Counted from the stretch's first letter, positions 1-6,704 are shown. The stretch: DNA of 15,833 nt from CAZJLN01 sp964540765 (GCA_964540765.1 CAZINW010000047.1:1-15833), one strand, 5' to 3'. Made by a program: numbers and translations. Notes: a model not told the origin generated them from the sequence alone.

Positions 1-37
1 CCACTGGCACCCTGTGCCATGTCCCTACGACCAGTGG
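1..37. repeat. Palindromic intergenic repeat, partly cut by the window edge
   Basis: Two nested inverted repeats are visible. CCACTGG (1-7) pairs with CCAGTGG (31-37), and inside them TGGCAC (5-10) pairs with GTGCCA (14-19) around a 3-base loop. The segment ending GTCCCTACG resembles short palindromic elements scattered between genes in many Chloroflexota and cyanobacterial genomes; that link is from memory, not a search. No coding frame is supported in 1-136. A second small dyad, ATTGATC (86-92) with GATCAAT (104-110), lies between this repeat and the end of mnmA, without a T-run that would make it a convincing terminator. Confidence 0.45.
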
Positions 38-136
38 CGGTGATTTTGCGCTGTAACTTATTGCCATATAAAAGTGGTATCCGCTATTGATCGTCCATGT
101 GAAGATCAATTGCAATTTTGGTAAAACATTTTGCGA

Positions 137-1195
137 TCAACGGATCAAACCTCCACCCAATACTTGATCTCCTTTATATAACACAGCCATTTGTCCTGCT
201 GAGATATCGCGGAGTGGATGGCTTAAGCGCACATGAATGCTTCCATCCTCTTTTGGCGTCACCAGAGATGGAACAGGTTGAGCTTTAAAACGAATCTTAA
301 CTTCCGCCTGAATTGGCTCAGCGGGAATTTCACCCGCAATCCAATTCACTGGATAAGCTAAAAACGTTTCCCTTCCCAATTCCTCCAGAAAGCCAACCAT
401 TAACACATTCTCATGCAATCTTTTTTCCAAAACATACAGGGGTCGGGTAGAGGAAGGCAGCCCTTTTCGCTGACCGATCGTGTAAAAAGCGAGTCCTTGA
501 TGTTCCCCCAAAACCTTTCCATCCTGGTTTTCGATCAAACCAGGCTGCACAACTTGAGGGACATATTTTCGCAGAAAAACGCGATAGTCACTCTCTCCCA
601 AAAAGCAAAGATCCTGGCTTTCGGGCTGGTTTGCAGCAGGCAAACCCATATCCTGGGCAATTTGCCGGGTTTGCACTTTGTAATAATTTCCCAGTGGAAA
701 GATGGAATGTGCAAGAAGTTCCTGGTTGAGCAGACTCAACATATAGGCCTGATCCTTGGATGGATCTACACCTTTCCAAAGTTCATAAAGACCATTTTCC
801 GCACGGGTTATGCGTGCATAATGCCCGGTTGCGATAAAGGGTGCGCCAATGCTCTCTGCAAAGGAAAGCAGGAAGCCCCACTTGACGTATCGATTGCAAA
901 ATATGCACGGATTGGGAGTTTCTCCCTGTTGATATCCGTCCAGGAATGCTTGAACAACCTGGTTACGGAAAACTTCTTCAGCATCGAGAATCTTGAACGG
1001 AATGTTCAGCTTCTCTGCCACCTGTTCTGCAATCCTCCTGGTTTCGGGCGTACAACAACGATTTTCATGCTCGCACCCAGGTTCGCTCCACAAACGCATC
1101 GTGACGCCTGTGACCTCATAGCCCTGCTTCACTAACAAGGCTGCTGCAACTGAACTATCCACGCCTCCACTAAGCGCGACCACTAATTTCGTCAC
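137..1195 (-). CDS. mnmA: tRNA-specific 2-thiouridylase MnmA
   Basis: A 352-residue cytoplasmic enzyme that adenylates and then thiolates uridine 34 in the wobble position of tRNAs for Lys, Glu and Gln. Visible motifs: the ATP PP-loop SGGVDSS (about residues 9-15); T-P-N-P-C-x-x-C-N with the presumed catalytic Cys97 and Cys100; and S-Q-D-L-C-F with the second catalytic Cys197. The 97/100/197 set matches the cysteines involved in persulfide or Fe-S chemistry in this family. There is an extra cysteine cluster at 41, 47 and 48. I chose the GTG at 1195: a GGGAGAG ribosome-binding site (1202-1208) lies 6 bases upstream, and the protein then starts V-T-K-L-V-V-A-L-S-G-G, as family members do. The upstream ATG at 1219 would add 8 unusual residues and has no such site. 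It stands alone on its strand. Confidence 0.95.
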   Translation of the reverse strand: MTKLVVALSGGVDSSVAAALLVKQGYEVTGVTMRLWSEPGCEHENRCCTPETRRIAEQVAEKLNIPFKILDAEEVFRNQVVQAFLDGYQQGETPNPCIFCNRYVKWGFLLSFAESIGAPFIATGHYARITRAENGLYELWKGVDPSKDQAYMLSLLNQELLAHSIFPLGNYYKVQTRQIAQDMGLPAANQPESQDLCFLGESDYRVFLRKYVPQVVQPGLIENQDGKVLGEHQGLAFYTIGQRKGLPSSTRPLYVLEKRLHENVLMVGFLEELGRETFLAYPVNWIAGEIPAEPIQAEVKIRFKAQPVPSLVTPKEDGSIHVRLSHPLRDISAGQMAVLYKGDQVLGGGLIR

Positions 1196-1219
1196 TCTAG
1201 TCTCTCCCAAACAGATCAT

Positions 1220-1754
1220 TTGACCTGCTGATATGCAACCGTCTTAATTGCGTGCCCGCCAAAGCCCCAAAATAAAGGATCATTTCTTCCCGGGGGTTAA
1301 AACTTCCCATCAATGCTGTTGATTTTGGGAAATTGTATCACAGGTGCTGGCAGGTGAAAGTGGACTACTGAAAGGACATTCATTCATGGGTTTGAGCTTT
1401 CACCTTAGCACTTTCAGCTTTTGTAGGTTGGGTGAAGGGCACATCCCCTTCCAACCCCATTCATTGCCATTCCTCTCAACCCACCCTTGCGTGCCCGCAA
1501 CCCAACATTTTATTGTTCAACAGGGAGGGTCATCGTTCCCTTCATTCCTGTCTCACATTGATCCACAAACCTTTCCCTACCTGGTTTTTCCGCAAGTGCA
1601 AAGCTAAATGATGACTTACATCTGATATGAATTTCCGATTAATTGAGCCGCGGCACGCCAGTCAAAAAATGATCACTTCGATTTAAATTTGACCAGATAT
1701 CACGCGACTTAATCGTTCATCATTGTACATTTATAAGGTTCTTACGAAATTAGA
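1220..1754. other. Intergenic stretch between mnmA and the SDR gene
   Basis: No supportable gene. It holds the divergent upstream regions of mnmA and the SDR gene, one copy of the dispersed GTAGGTTGGG repeat (1423-1506), and a CTTTCAGC-type low-complexity stretch just before it (about 1395-1420). Similar GAAAGTTGAAAG wording also precedes another copy of the repeat near 12680-12700. An open frame at 1344-1607 on the plus strand runs through the repeat and has no ribosome-binding site, so I do not call it. Confidence 0.6.
1423..1506 (+). repeat. Dispersed GTAGGTTGGG repeat, copy A
   Basis: An 84-bp element that begins GTAGGTTGGGTGAAGGGC and ends GCAACCCAAC, so its ends are inverted (GTTGGGT against ACCCAAC). 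Its sequence closely tracks copy B1 (4888-4970), including the opening 23 bases up to CACATC and an internal TCTCTCAACCCA block. It lies between genes and codes for nothing convincing. Repeats with GTTGGGT/ACCCAAC ends occur between genes in several bacterial phyla, by my recollection. Confidence 0.7.
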
Positions 1755-1783
1755 TTGATATAAATATGTATTATTGATATAAT
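1755..1783 (+). promoter_or_regulatory. Sigma-70 type promoter of the SDR gene
   Basis: The -35 box TTGATA (1755-1760) is followed by a 17-base spacer and a perfect -10 box TATAAT (1778-1783). A start of transcription near 1790 would give a leader of about 30 bases before the ATG at 1822. This is one of the two best promoter matches in the window. Confidence 0.75.
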
Positions 1784-1799
1784 AATCATAATTATTATA
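1778..1799. promoter_or_regulatory. 22-bp perfect palindrome over the SDR promoter, candidate operator
   Basis: The arms are TATAATAAT (1778-1786) and ATTATTATA (1791-1799), exact reverse complements, with the 4-base centre CATA. The left arm contains the -10 box and the right arm covers the expected transcription start, the place where a dimeric repressor would block RNA polymerase. The region is very AT-rich, so some dyad symmetry is expected by chance, but a perfect 9-bp arm is more than I would expect. No regulator gene is adjacent. Confidence 0.4.
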
Positions 1800-1821
1800 C
1801 AATATGGATTTGGAGGACCTT

Positions 1822-2637
1822 ATGAGCACAAAAAACATATCACAACTGTTCGATTTGAGCGGGAAGACCGCGCTGGTTTCAGGCGGAGTAATGGGTATAG
1901 GGAAAGCGATCGTTGATCGTTTGAGTGAGGCTGGCGCATCGGTTGTCATTGCGGACATTGATGCCAAAAATGGCAAAGAAACCATTAAGGAATTCATTAA
2001 AAAGGGAAGAAAAGTGGATTTCGTTTTGACAGATGTCAGCAAGCTGGAAGATATTGAAAATGCGATCAACCATACCATCCACACCTATGGATCGCTGGAT
2101 ATTTTGGTTAATAATGCGGGCATTTTCCCATTCATGCCAGCAGTTAATATGAACGAATCTTCCTGGGATCTTGTACTGGATATCAACCTGAAGGGCACTT
2201 TCTTCATGGCGCAAAAAGCAGCACTTAAGATGATGGAAAAAAGTAAGGGCGGGAAGATCATCAATATTGCATCCATTGATGCGCTGCACCCAACGGGTAA
2301 CCTGGTACATTATGATTCTTCCAAAGCCGGCATTGTCATGATGACAAAATCACTGGCGCTTGAGTGGGGTAAAAGCGGTATCAGCGTCAATGCCATCGCA
2401 CCTGGCGGCATCCTGACTCCAGGCGCACAACAAACATCCGCTGCATTGATCAAGGCATCCGGATCAACACCTGAACAGTCTGAGACAATAGGGAAAGCTT
2501 TTACCGCACGTATCCCATTTGGACGCCAAGGCGAACCGGATGAGATTGCTACGGTTGTACTTTTTCTTGCCAGTGATGCAGCAACATACATTACGGGAGA
2601 GACAATTGTCGTGGATGGTGGTTATTTGTTGAGTTAA
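1822..2637 (+). CDS. Short-chain dehydrogenase/reductase (SDR), classical type
   Basis: A 271-residue cytoplasmic NAD(P)-dependent oxidoreductase. The Rossmann glycine motif S-G-G-V-M-G-I-G is at residues 20-27 (Ser replaces the usual first Thr). An acidic residue at the end of the second strand (Asp45 in V-V-I-A-D) favours NAD over NADP. N-N-A-G is at 97-100, the catalytic Ser at 151, and Y-x-x-x-K at 164-168. It ends with the family's typical G-E-T-I-V-V-D-G-G-Y. I chose ATG 1822 because GGAGG stands 5 bases upstream; the in-frame ATG at 1804 lies ahead of that site. The substrate cannot be told from sequence; relatives include 3-oxoacyl-ACP reductases and sugar or polyol dehydrogenases. 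It appears to be transcribed alone from the promoter at 1755-1783. Confidence 0.9.
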   Translation: MSTKNISQLFDLSGKTALVSGGVMGIGKAIVDRLSEAGASVVIADIDAKNGKETIKEFIKKGRKVDFVLTDVSKLEDIENAINHTIHTYGSLDILVNNAGIFPFMPAVNMNESSWDLVLDINLKGTFFMAQKAALKMMEKSKGGKIINIASIDALHPTGNLVHYDSSKAGIVMMTKSLALEWGKSGISVNAIAPGGILTPGAQQTSAALIKASGSTPEQSETIGKAFTARIPFGRQGEPDEIATVVLFLASDAATYITGETIVVDGGYLLS

Positions 2638-2721
2638 ATAGCATGACACAATCATTTTAGTGCGATCACCACCCGACCGCAATTTTGATCTCCTCGTGCT
2701 TCAGGTCATACAGTAATATAT

Positions 2722-2777
2722 GTACAAGGGGCGACCAGTAAAATGCCAGTGGTTTTCTGGTACCGGTCGCCTCTACG
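2722..2777. repeat. Imperfect palindromic element with GGCGACC/GGTCGCC arms
   Basis: GGCGACC (2730-2736) pairs with GGTCGCC (2765-2771). Inside, CCAGTAAAA can pair with TTTTCTGG with one bulge, and the outer flanks GTAC...GGG and CTCTAC are roughly complementary. The outer wording (ending CTCTACG) recalls the element at the window start (ending CCCTACG), so the two may belong to one class of intergenic palindromes. This relation is inference. Confidence 0.45.
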
Positions 2778-3176
2778 AAGGATGATGAACATATTGGCGG
2801 GCACAAACTTCCCCTGCAGGGGACTTTTTGGGAGGATGCGGCGACAATTTGATTTTCAACACCTTCCTTCCAGCAATTCTCAGTATGAAAGTGATGCATA
2901 AAAATCTTTCCAAAAGAAACACGACAGAGCATTTTTTAAGCACAAAATGCACTTTTTATCGAAATATTGCGCGGGCGATGCAGTTTTTTGTCGCTTTTGC
3001 ACATAAACAAGGGGACGAAGCCATTATAAAAGGAGCGTTTTGACCTATTGGGTTAATTTGAACCTTGCCGACATTAACTTAAAGCACTAAAAAAACATAT
3101 TGGGCAATACTTATCTTATTCATACTGAGAATTGCTGCCCACCTTCATTCTAGGTTCCAAGTCGGGTAATTAAAGG

Positions 3177-3182
3177 TATAAT
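3177..3182 (+). promoter_or_regulatory. Possible -10 box upstream of the 48-residue ORF
   Basis: A perfect TATAAT lies 21 bases before the ATG at 3204. The best -35 candidate, TTCCAA (3155-3160, 16-base spacer), is poor. The implied leader would be short, about 15 bases. Confidence 0.3.
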
Positions 3183-3203
3183 TATTCCAAAAAGGCGTAC
3201 ATC

Positions 3204-3350
3204 ATGACAGATTTTGATAAAAGCGAACACGTATCCAGCAAGACACTCAACCGCAAATTGAATGCAATTTTGTTCTTCCAAATCCTGCAATTCGTGATCA
3301 TCATCGCGGCGCTGCTCAACTATTTTGGGTTTATTCAAATCCTTCCATAA
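3204..3350 (+). CDS. Small single-pass membrane protein, 48 residues (hypothetical)
   Basis: Starting at ATG 3204, the frame reads M-T-D-F-D-K-S-E-H, a charged stretch S-S-K-T-L-N-R-K, and then a hydrophobic segment of about 25 residues (roughly 21-47, rich in I, L, F, V and A), ending I-Q-I-L-P at TAA 3348-3350. This gives a polar, basic N-terminus followed by one membrane span, a common plan for small membrane peptides. AAAAAGG upstream (about 3189-3195) is a reasonable ribosome-binding site, and TATAAT lies at 3177-3182. I do not recognise a family. It lies just before the broken PPOX gene on the same strand. The alternative is a chance frame in non-coding DNA; the coherent layout makes me lean slightly towards a real gene. 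Confidence 0.45.
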   Translation: MTDFDKSEHVSSKTLNRKLNAILFFQILQFVIIIAALLNYFGFIQILP

Positions 3351-3439
3351 CATCACGCAGTCTCTGTGCAATTTATCGCCAGCAAAATAAAAAACTAAGT
3401 ATAATCCTGGGGTAAACGCGTACAGCCTTGGAGAACGTT

Positions 3440-3857
3440 ATGAACCAACTACCCGACGAGAAAAAACAATTCATCGATATCTTCCTGACGCAACCTCACA
3501 TTGCCAGGATGGCAACCGCCGATAAAGAGGGGCATCCGCACGTTGTCCCGGTCTGGTATGCCTGGGATGGGCGAAAGCATCTGGACGCAAGGTCAAAGAC
3601 CTTGAGGAAAACCCATTCATATCCATTGCCGTGATGTGTCTGTTGAAGGCGGGCAGACCAGTGCGGTCATCCTGGAAGAGGAGGCAGAACTGCTACGGGA
3701 GCCGCGGAATTTCCTCAAGAAGCAGTTTTATTGGATCTACCAGTGCTACCTTGGCAAAGAAGGCATGCTGGCGAAAGATAAGCAGGAATGGATTGAGGAT
3801 GCGCTCAACACCCTGATCAAATTGACCCCTCAAAGAGTGTTCACCTGGGATTGGTAG
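3440..3857 (+). pseudogene. Broken pyridoxamine 5'-phosphate oxidase-like (PPOX split-barrel) gene
   Basis: A GGAG site (3430-3433) precedes ATG 3440. The first frame gives an N-terminus typical of PPOX-class flavin or F420 proteins: R-M-A-T-A-D-K-E-G-H-P-H-V-V-P-V-W-Y-A-W-D-G. After about 3570 the homology moves to a second frame (K-V-K-D-L-E-E-N-P-F-I-S-I-A-V, 3589-3633), and after 3633 to a third (V-S-V-E-G-G-Q-T-S-A-V-I-L-E, ending V-F-T-W-D-W at 3857). A missing G at 3633/3634 explains the second shift. The first seems to combine an extra G in the GGG at 3569-3571 (restoring E-S-I-W) with a loss of about 20 bases before 3589, removing residues that would lie near the cofactor site. Intact relatives are single barrels of about 140-150 residues. 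Sequencing error could explain the single-base shifts but less easily the missing block. Confidence 0.8.
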
Positions 3858-3904
3858 GGTTCCTGTTTCTGCGAAAAGTAAATATCTTTTTAAAGACAGA
3901 CTGA

Positions 3905-3923
3905 CTGGATCAACTGTATCCAG
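3905..3923. repeat. Small dyad upstream of the ZIP transporter
   Basis: CTGGAT (3905-3910) and ATCCAG (3918-3923) are perfect inverted arms around a 7-base centre, about 40 bases before the transporter's start. It could be a regulator site in the gene's leader, but it does not match a Zur, Fur or MntR box that I can recall. It has no T-run, so it is not a terminator. Confidence 0.3.
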
Positions 3924-3962
3924 ACCGTTTAAAAATTAACAAGAAAAGAGATAATAGCACCT

Positions 3963-4799
3963 ATGCTTGAAAATCTGTCACCCCTGGTTAATATTCTGCT
4001 CCTGAGTTTGATGGCAAGCCTGGGCACCGGGCTGGGCGGTCTGATCGCGATCATCCGCCGACCAGGCAGAAGGTCCTATGGCTTGCTGATGGGCATCACC
4101 GCAGGTGTGATGATCTGCCTTTCCTTCCTGGAATTGGTTAACGAAGCCTGGGAAATGGCCGGGCCGTGGATCACAACTATCGGGTTTGGTGCCGGCGCAA
4201 TCTTCATGTTTTTGCTGGACCACTTTGCCCCGCATATCCGCTTCGGCGAGAAGGAAATCCATGGTGAGCAGGACCAGCCGCAGAGTGATTTACGCATGCA
4301 GATAGGTCGTCGCTACGGGCGTGTGCGCGGAAGAAATAAAAATGTGGATCGCGGGCTGGTCAACACCGGTTTGTTGCTCGCTGTTGGGATCACGCTGCAT
4401 AACCTGCCCGAAGGGATTGCCGTGGGTGCGGGTTACTTACACAATCCTCAATTTGGCTTATTCATTGCCGCTGCCATTCTATTGCACAATATCCCGGAAG
4501 GATTGGCAACCGCATTACCCTTGTGCAAGGCTGGGGTCTGCCGCAGGGATGCCTTCCTGGTGGCGTTTCTATCCGGTCTGGCTGAACCGGTTGGGGCACT
4601 CCTGGCGAGCCTGTTCCTGGTGTCATTCCAGGGGTTGGTTCCGGTTGCGCTGGCATTTGCCGGTGGTGTGATGGTTTTCATCACGCTGGACGAATTGATC
4701 CCAACTGCACGTCAATATGGGCACGAGCACTATACCGCCATGGGCATCATCATTGGCTCCCTTTTCGTGTTTGTCCTTTCAGGGATATTCGGGGTCTGA
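3963..4799 (+). CDS. ZIP-family divalent metal transporter (ZupT/GufA-like)
   Basis: A 278-residue inner-membrane protein expected to import zinc, iron, manganese or related ions. It has about eight hydrophobic segments. The two metal-binding helices carry the family signatures H-N-L-P-E-G (residues 146-151) and H-N-I-P-E-G (175-180), the paired histidine/glutamate sites of the ZIP transport path. The loop between the third and fourth membrane spans (about 90-130) is polar and basic, with only a few histidines, fewer than in many ZIPs. The ATG at 3963 gives a normal N-terminus with a membrane span from about residue 7; the only nearby ribosome-binding wording is a weak AAAGAG about 14 bases upstream. 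Length and order fit bacterial ZupT relatives. Metal preference cannot be read from the sequence. Confidence 0.9.
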   Translation: MLENLSPLVNILLLSLMASLGTGLGGLIAIIRRPGRRSYGLLMGITAGVMICLSFLELVNEAWEMAGPWITTIGFGAGAIFMFLLDHFAPHIRFGEKEIHGEQDQPQSDLRMQIGRRYGRVRGRNKNVDRGLVNTGLLLAVGITLHNLPEGIAVGAGYLHNPQFGLFIAAAILLHNIPEGLATALPLCKAGVCRRDAFLVAFLSGLAEPVGALLASLFLVSFQGLVPVALAFAGGVMVFITLDELIPTARQYGHEHYTAMGIIIGSLFVFVLSGIFGV

Positions 4800-4887
4800 A
4801 CGCAGGGCGTGGTTGCCAGGGGAAGGTTTTCACTCCTATATTTCCTTCGCTACATTGATTCATAACCCTCCCCACAACGTGTTCTGC

Positions 4888-4970
4888 GTAGGTTGGGTGA
4901 AGGGCACATCACAATCAATCTCATGACAATACCAATTCTCTCAACCCACTCATAACGTCCGTAACCCAAC
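4888..4970 (+). repeat. Dispersed GTAGGTTGGG repeat, copy B1
   Basis: An 83-bp element starting GTAGGTTGGGTGAAGGGC and ending GTAACCCAAC. It aligns along its length with copy A (1423-1506) and has the same inverted ends. It is followed after 16 bases by a second element of the same family in the other orientation (4987-5070). Together they fill most of the 325-base gap between the ZIP and GH1 genes, which holds no supportable gene. Confidence 0.7.
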
Positions 4971-4986
4971 CCTTGCCACATTCTCT

Positions 4987-5070
4987 TTTGTTGGGTTTCG
5001 GGCAGGCTCAGGTCGATTGATCGGTTGCCCATTGATCAGCGCTCATCCGCATCCACCCTTCACCCAGCCT
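4987..5070 (-). repeat. Dispersed GTAGGTTGGG repeat, copy B2 (inverted)
   Basis: This reads TTTGTTGGGTTTCGGG at its left end and CCCTTCACCCAGCCT at its right. It matches the reverse complement of copy C (12707-12791) at about four bases in five by eye, including TTGATCGGTTGCCC in the middle and AGCGCTCAT. It differs from copies A and B1 inside, so A/B1 and B2/C look like two subtypes sharing their ends. It overlaps an upstream in-frame extension of the GH1 gene, which is one reason to reject that longer start. Confidence 0.7.
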
Positions 5071-5124
5071 ATCTCTACTTTTCCATGCTACAATTCACCC
5101 ATCACACGATCCGGGAGGTTTTAC

Positions 5125-6456
5125 ATGCCAATCCCAAAGGGTACATTTACTTTTCCGCAAGGATTTTTATGGGGCAGTGCCACTTCCTCGCACCAGGTGG
5201 AGGGTTTTAACAGCAACAATGACTGGTGGGCATGGGAGCAGGTCGAAGGTCATATCCTCAATGGCGACCGCTCCGGCAGAGCCTGTGACTGGTGGGCAGG
5301 GCGCTGGCGTGAGGATTTTGACCGCGCACATGAGACCTATCAGAATGCACACCGCCTTTCGGTGGAGTGGAGCCGCATTCAACCCGAGCCTGAACGCTGG
5401 GACGAATCCGCGCTGGATCGCTACCGCGAAATGCTGATCGGTTTAAAAGAGCGCAGCATGACTGCCATGGTCACCCTGCACCACTTCACCAACCCGCTCT
5501 GGCTGGCGGAAATGGGCGGCTGGGAGAACCCCGCAGCGGCGGAGTTGTTTGCTGCCTACGTGCATAAGACCGTGGATGCCTTGAAGGCCCACTGCAGCCT
5601 GTGGGTCACGATCAACGAGCCCAACGTCTATATGTCAGGCGGCTACCTGGGCGGGGGCTTTCCCCCTGGCAGGAATGACCTCAAACTGGCGTTGAAGGTG
5701 TTGGCAAATTTGGCGCGCGGGCACGCTGCTGCATACAAAGTGATCCATGAACTGCAGAAGAACGCCCAGGTGGGTATTGCCCAGAATTACCGCAGCTTCA
5801 AAGCTGCCACCTGGCTGCCGCTGGACCGCCTGACAGCCCGTTTGCACCACAAAATCTTCAACCAGTCTTTCCCCGCTGCGCTCAAGAACGGCACTTTCGA
5901 CGCGACCATCTTGAAGGAATCCATCCCTCAGGCTGCCGGCACCCAGGATTTCATTGGTGTGAACTATTATTCGCAGGACCTGATGCGCTTCAGCCTGCTA
6001 AAAGCCAAAGAGTCTTATGCCAATCGCTTTTATGCCAGGGATGCTGACCTGAGCGAGTCGGGCTTTCTTGCCAACGTACCCGAGGGGATGGTGGAAAGCG
6101 TGAAATGGGCACGGCAGTTTGACCTGCCAATCTACATCACCGAGAACGGCTGCGATGATTCGCAGGACGATTTCCGCCGGCGCTACACCCTGCAACACCT
6201 GCATCAGCTCTGGCGCATCATGCAGCATAATGCCTCGGTCAAAGGTTATTTCCATTGGAGCCTGGTGGACAATTTCGAATGGGAGCGTGGCTGGAGCCAG
6301 CGCTTTGGCTTGTGGGGCTTGGATACGGAAACGCAGGCACGCATCCGCCGCCCCAGCGTGGATCTGTATGCCGAGATTTGCAGGAGCAACGCACTCTCGT
6401 CCGATGTGGTCGAGAAATATGCGCCCGAAGTGTATGACAGGATCTTCCCAATGTGA
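5125..6456 (+). CDS. Glycoside hydrolase family 1 beta-glycosidase (beta-glucosidase-like)
   Basis: A 443-residue enzyme, close to the usual GH1 length, that hydrolyses terminal beta-linked sugars such as those of cellobiose, with retention of configuration. GH1 landmarks are all present: the N-terminal F-L-W-G-S-A-T-S-S-H-Q-V-E-G (Gln24 of the glycone site); T-L-H-H-F (118-121); the acid/base Glu165 in T-I-N-E-P-N; the nucleophile Glu340 in Y-I-T-E-N-G; and the C-terminal G-Y-F-H-W-S-L-V-D-N-F-E-W. No signal peptide is seen, so it is probably cytoplasmic and acts on imported oligosaccharides. ATG 5125 follows a strong GGGAGG site by 6 bases; the longer in-frame start at 5017 would add 36 residues encoded by repeat B2. 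No sugar transporter or regulator is adjacent, so the substrate stays open (glucoside, galactoside or fucoside). Confidence 0.93.
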   Translation: MPIPKGTFTFPQGFLWGSATSSHQVEGFNSNNDWWAWEQVEGHILNGDRSGRACDWWAGRWREDFDRAHETYQNAHRLSVEWSRIQPEPERWDESALDRYREMLIGLKERSMTAMVTLHHFTNPLWLAEMGGWENPAAAELFAAYVHKTVDALKAHCSLWVTINEPNVYMSGGYLGGGFPPGRNDLKLALKVLANLARGHAAAYKVIHELQKNAQVGIAQNYRSFKAATWLPLDRLTARLHHKIFNQSFPAALKNGTFDATILKESIPQAAGTQDFIGVNYYSQDLMRFSLLKAKESYANRFYARDADLSESGFLANVPEGMVESVKWARQFDLPIYITENGCDDSQDDFRRRYTLQHLHQLWRIMQHNASVKGYFHWSLVDNFEWERGWSQRFGLWGLDTETQARIRRPSVDLYAEICRSNALSSDVVEKYAPEVYDRIFPM

Positions 6457-6490
6457 GGAAGTAGACTGCAGGGTATGCTCCGACCTTGAG

Positions 6491-6516
6491 CGCACCACCC
6501 CAGGCTTGATGGTGCG
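6491..6516. repeat. Hairpin CGCACCA/TGGTGCG downstream of the GH1 gene
   Basis: CGCACCA (6491-6497) and TGGTGCG (6510-6516) are perfect 7-base arms with a 12-base loop. The following text (ATCCCTTTCGCTGCGCTC) is loosely echoed in reverse by GCAAAGCGACTGAGGAT at about 6631-6647, so the whole 6490-6650 stretch may be one degenerate inverted element holding the tandem units below. There is no T-run, so it is not a simple terminator. Confidence 0.4.
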
Positions 6517-6551
6517 ATCATCCCTTTCGCTGCGCTCTGGCACTTTCCACC

Positions 6552-6611
6552 CGTACCCCGCATGGGGCACACGTACCCCGCATGGGGCACACGTACCCCG
6601 CATGGGGCACA
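6552..6611. repeat. Three identical tandem 20-bp units
   Basis: The unit CGTACCCCGCATGGGGCACA occurs three times in direct succession (6552-6571, 6572-6591, 6592-6611) without a mismatch. Each unit holds CCCC-GCAT-GGGG, a small hairpin whose arms extend imperfectly to GTACCCC and GGGGCAC. It lies between the convergent GH1 and S8 protease genes, outside both. Confidence 0.9.
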
Positions 6612-6678
6612 CGCGCTACGCGCTGGGACGCAAAGCGACTGAGGATCACACTACAAAAAAATCACCAACAATTTACGT

Positions 6679-6704
6679 AAAAAGCCTGCCCGGATGGGCA
6701 GGCT
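6679..6704 (-). terminator. Rho-independent terminator of the S8 protease gene
   Basis: AGCCTGCCC (6683-6691) and GGGCAGGCT (6696-6704) form a 9-bp GC-rich stem with a 4-base loop. Read on the minus strand, the stem is followed directly by five T's. It lies 27 bases beyond the protease stop codon. On the plus strand it is followed by CTTCTT, so it could also weakly stop GH1 transcripts. Confidence 0.85.

Larger units (their letters stand above)
2638..3203. other. Gene-poor intergenic stretch with hairpins
   Basis: No gene here can be supported. It holds an imperfect hairpin element at 2722-2777, a 12-bp palindrome CCCCTGCAGGGG (2811-2822) followed by ACTTTTT, and an AT-rich dyad GCATTTT (2929-2935) with AAAATGC (2944-2950) followed by ACTTTTT. 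The last two are weak terminator-like shapes. Two short frames cross the stretch (2828-3043 plus, 2666-2932 minus), but neither has a ribosome-binding site or a recognisable fold, and both run through the hairpins. It may be decayed sequence. Confidence 0.5.

Noticed and set aside
86..110. A terminator for mnmA
   Set aside because: The ATTGATC/GATCAAT stem is AT-rich with an 11-base loop and lacks a T-run on the minus strand.
413..1135. A 240-residue plus-strand open frame
   Set aside because: It lies opposite mnmA and has no recognisable motifs; the minus-strand frame has full family signatures.
2666..2932. An 88-residue minus-strand frame ending D-L-K-H-E-E-I-K-I-A-V-G-W
   Set aside because: The C-terminus looks protein-like, but the frame runs through a hairpin repeat, has no ribosome-binding site, and I cannot assign a family. 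It might be a gene remnant.
2828..3043. A 71-residue plus-strand frame ending A-H-K-Q-G-D-E-A-I-I-K-G-A-F
   Set aside because: No start signal or recognisable family; it overlaps terminator-like dyads. Possibly decayed sequence, not enough to call.
3150..3371. A 73-residue minus-strand frame
   Set aside because: It is the shadow of the small membrane ORF and lacks a start site or hydrophobic logic of its own.
5017..5124. A 36-residue N-terminal extension of the GH1 enzyme
   Set aside because: It is encoded by repeat B2, and the strong GGGAGG site stands before ATG 5125, where GH1 homology begins.
6552..6611. A CRISPR array or iteron-type origin
   Set aside because: The 20-bp units abut without spacers, there are only three, and no cas or replication gene is present.
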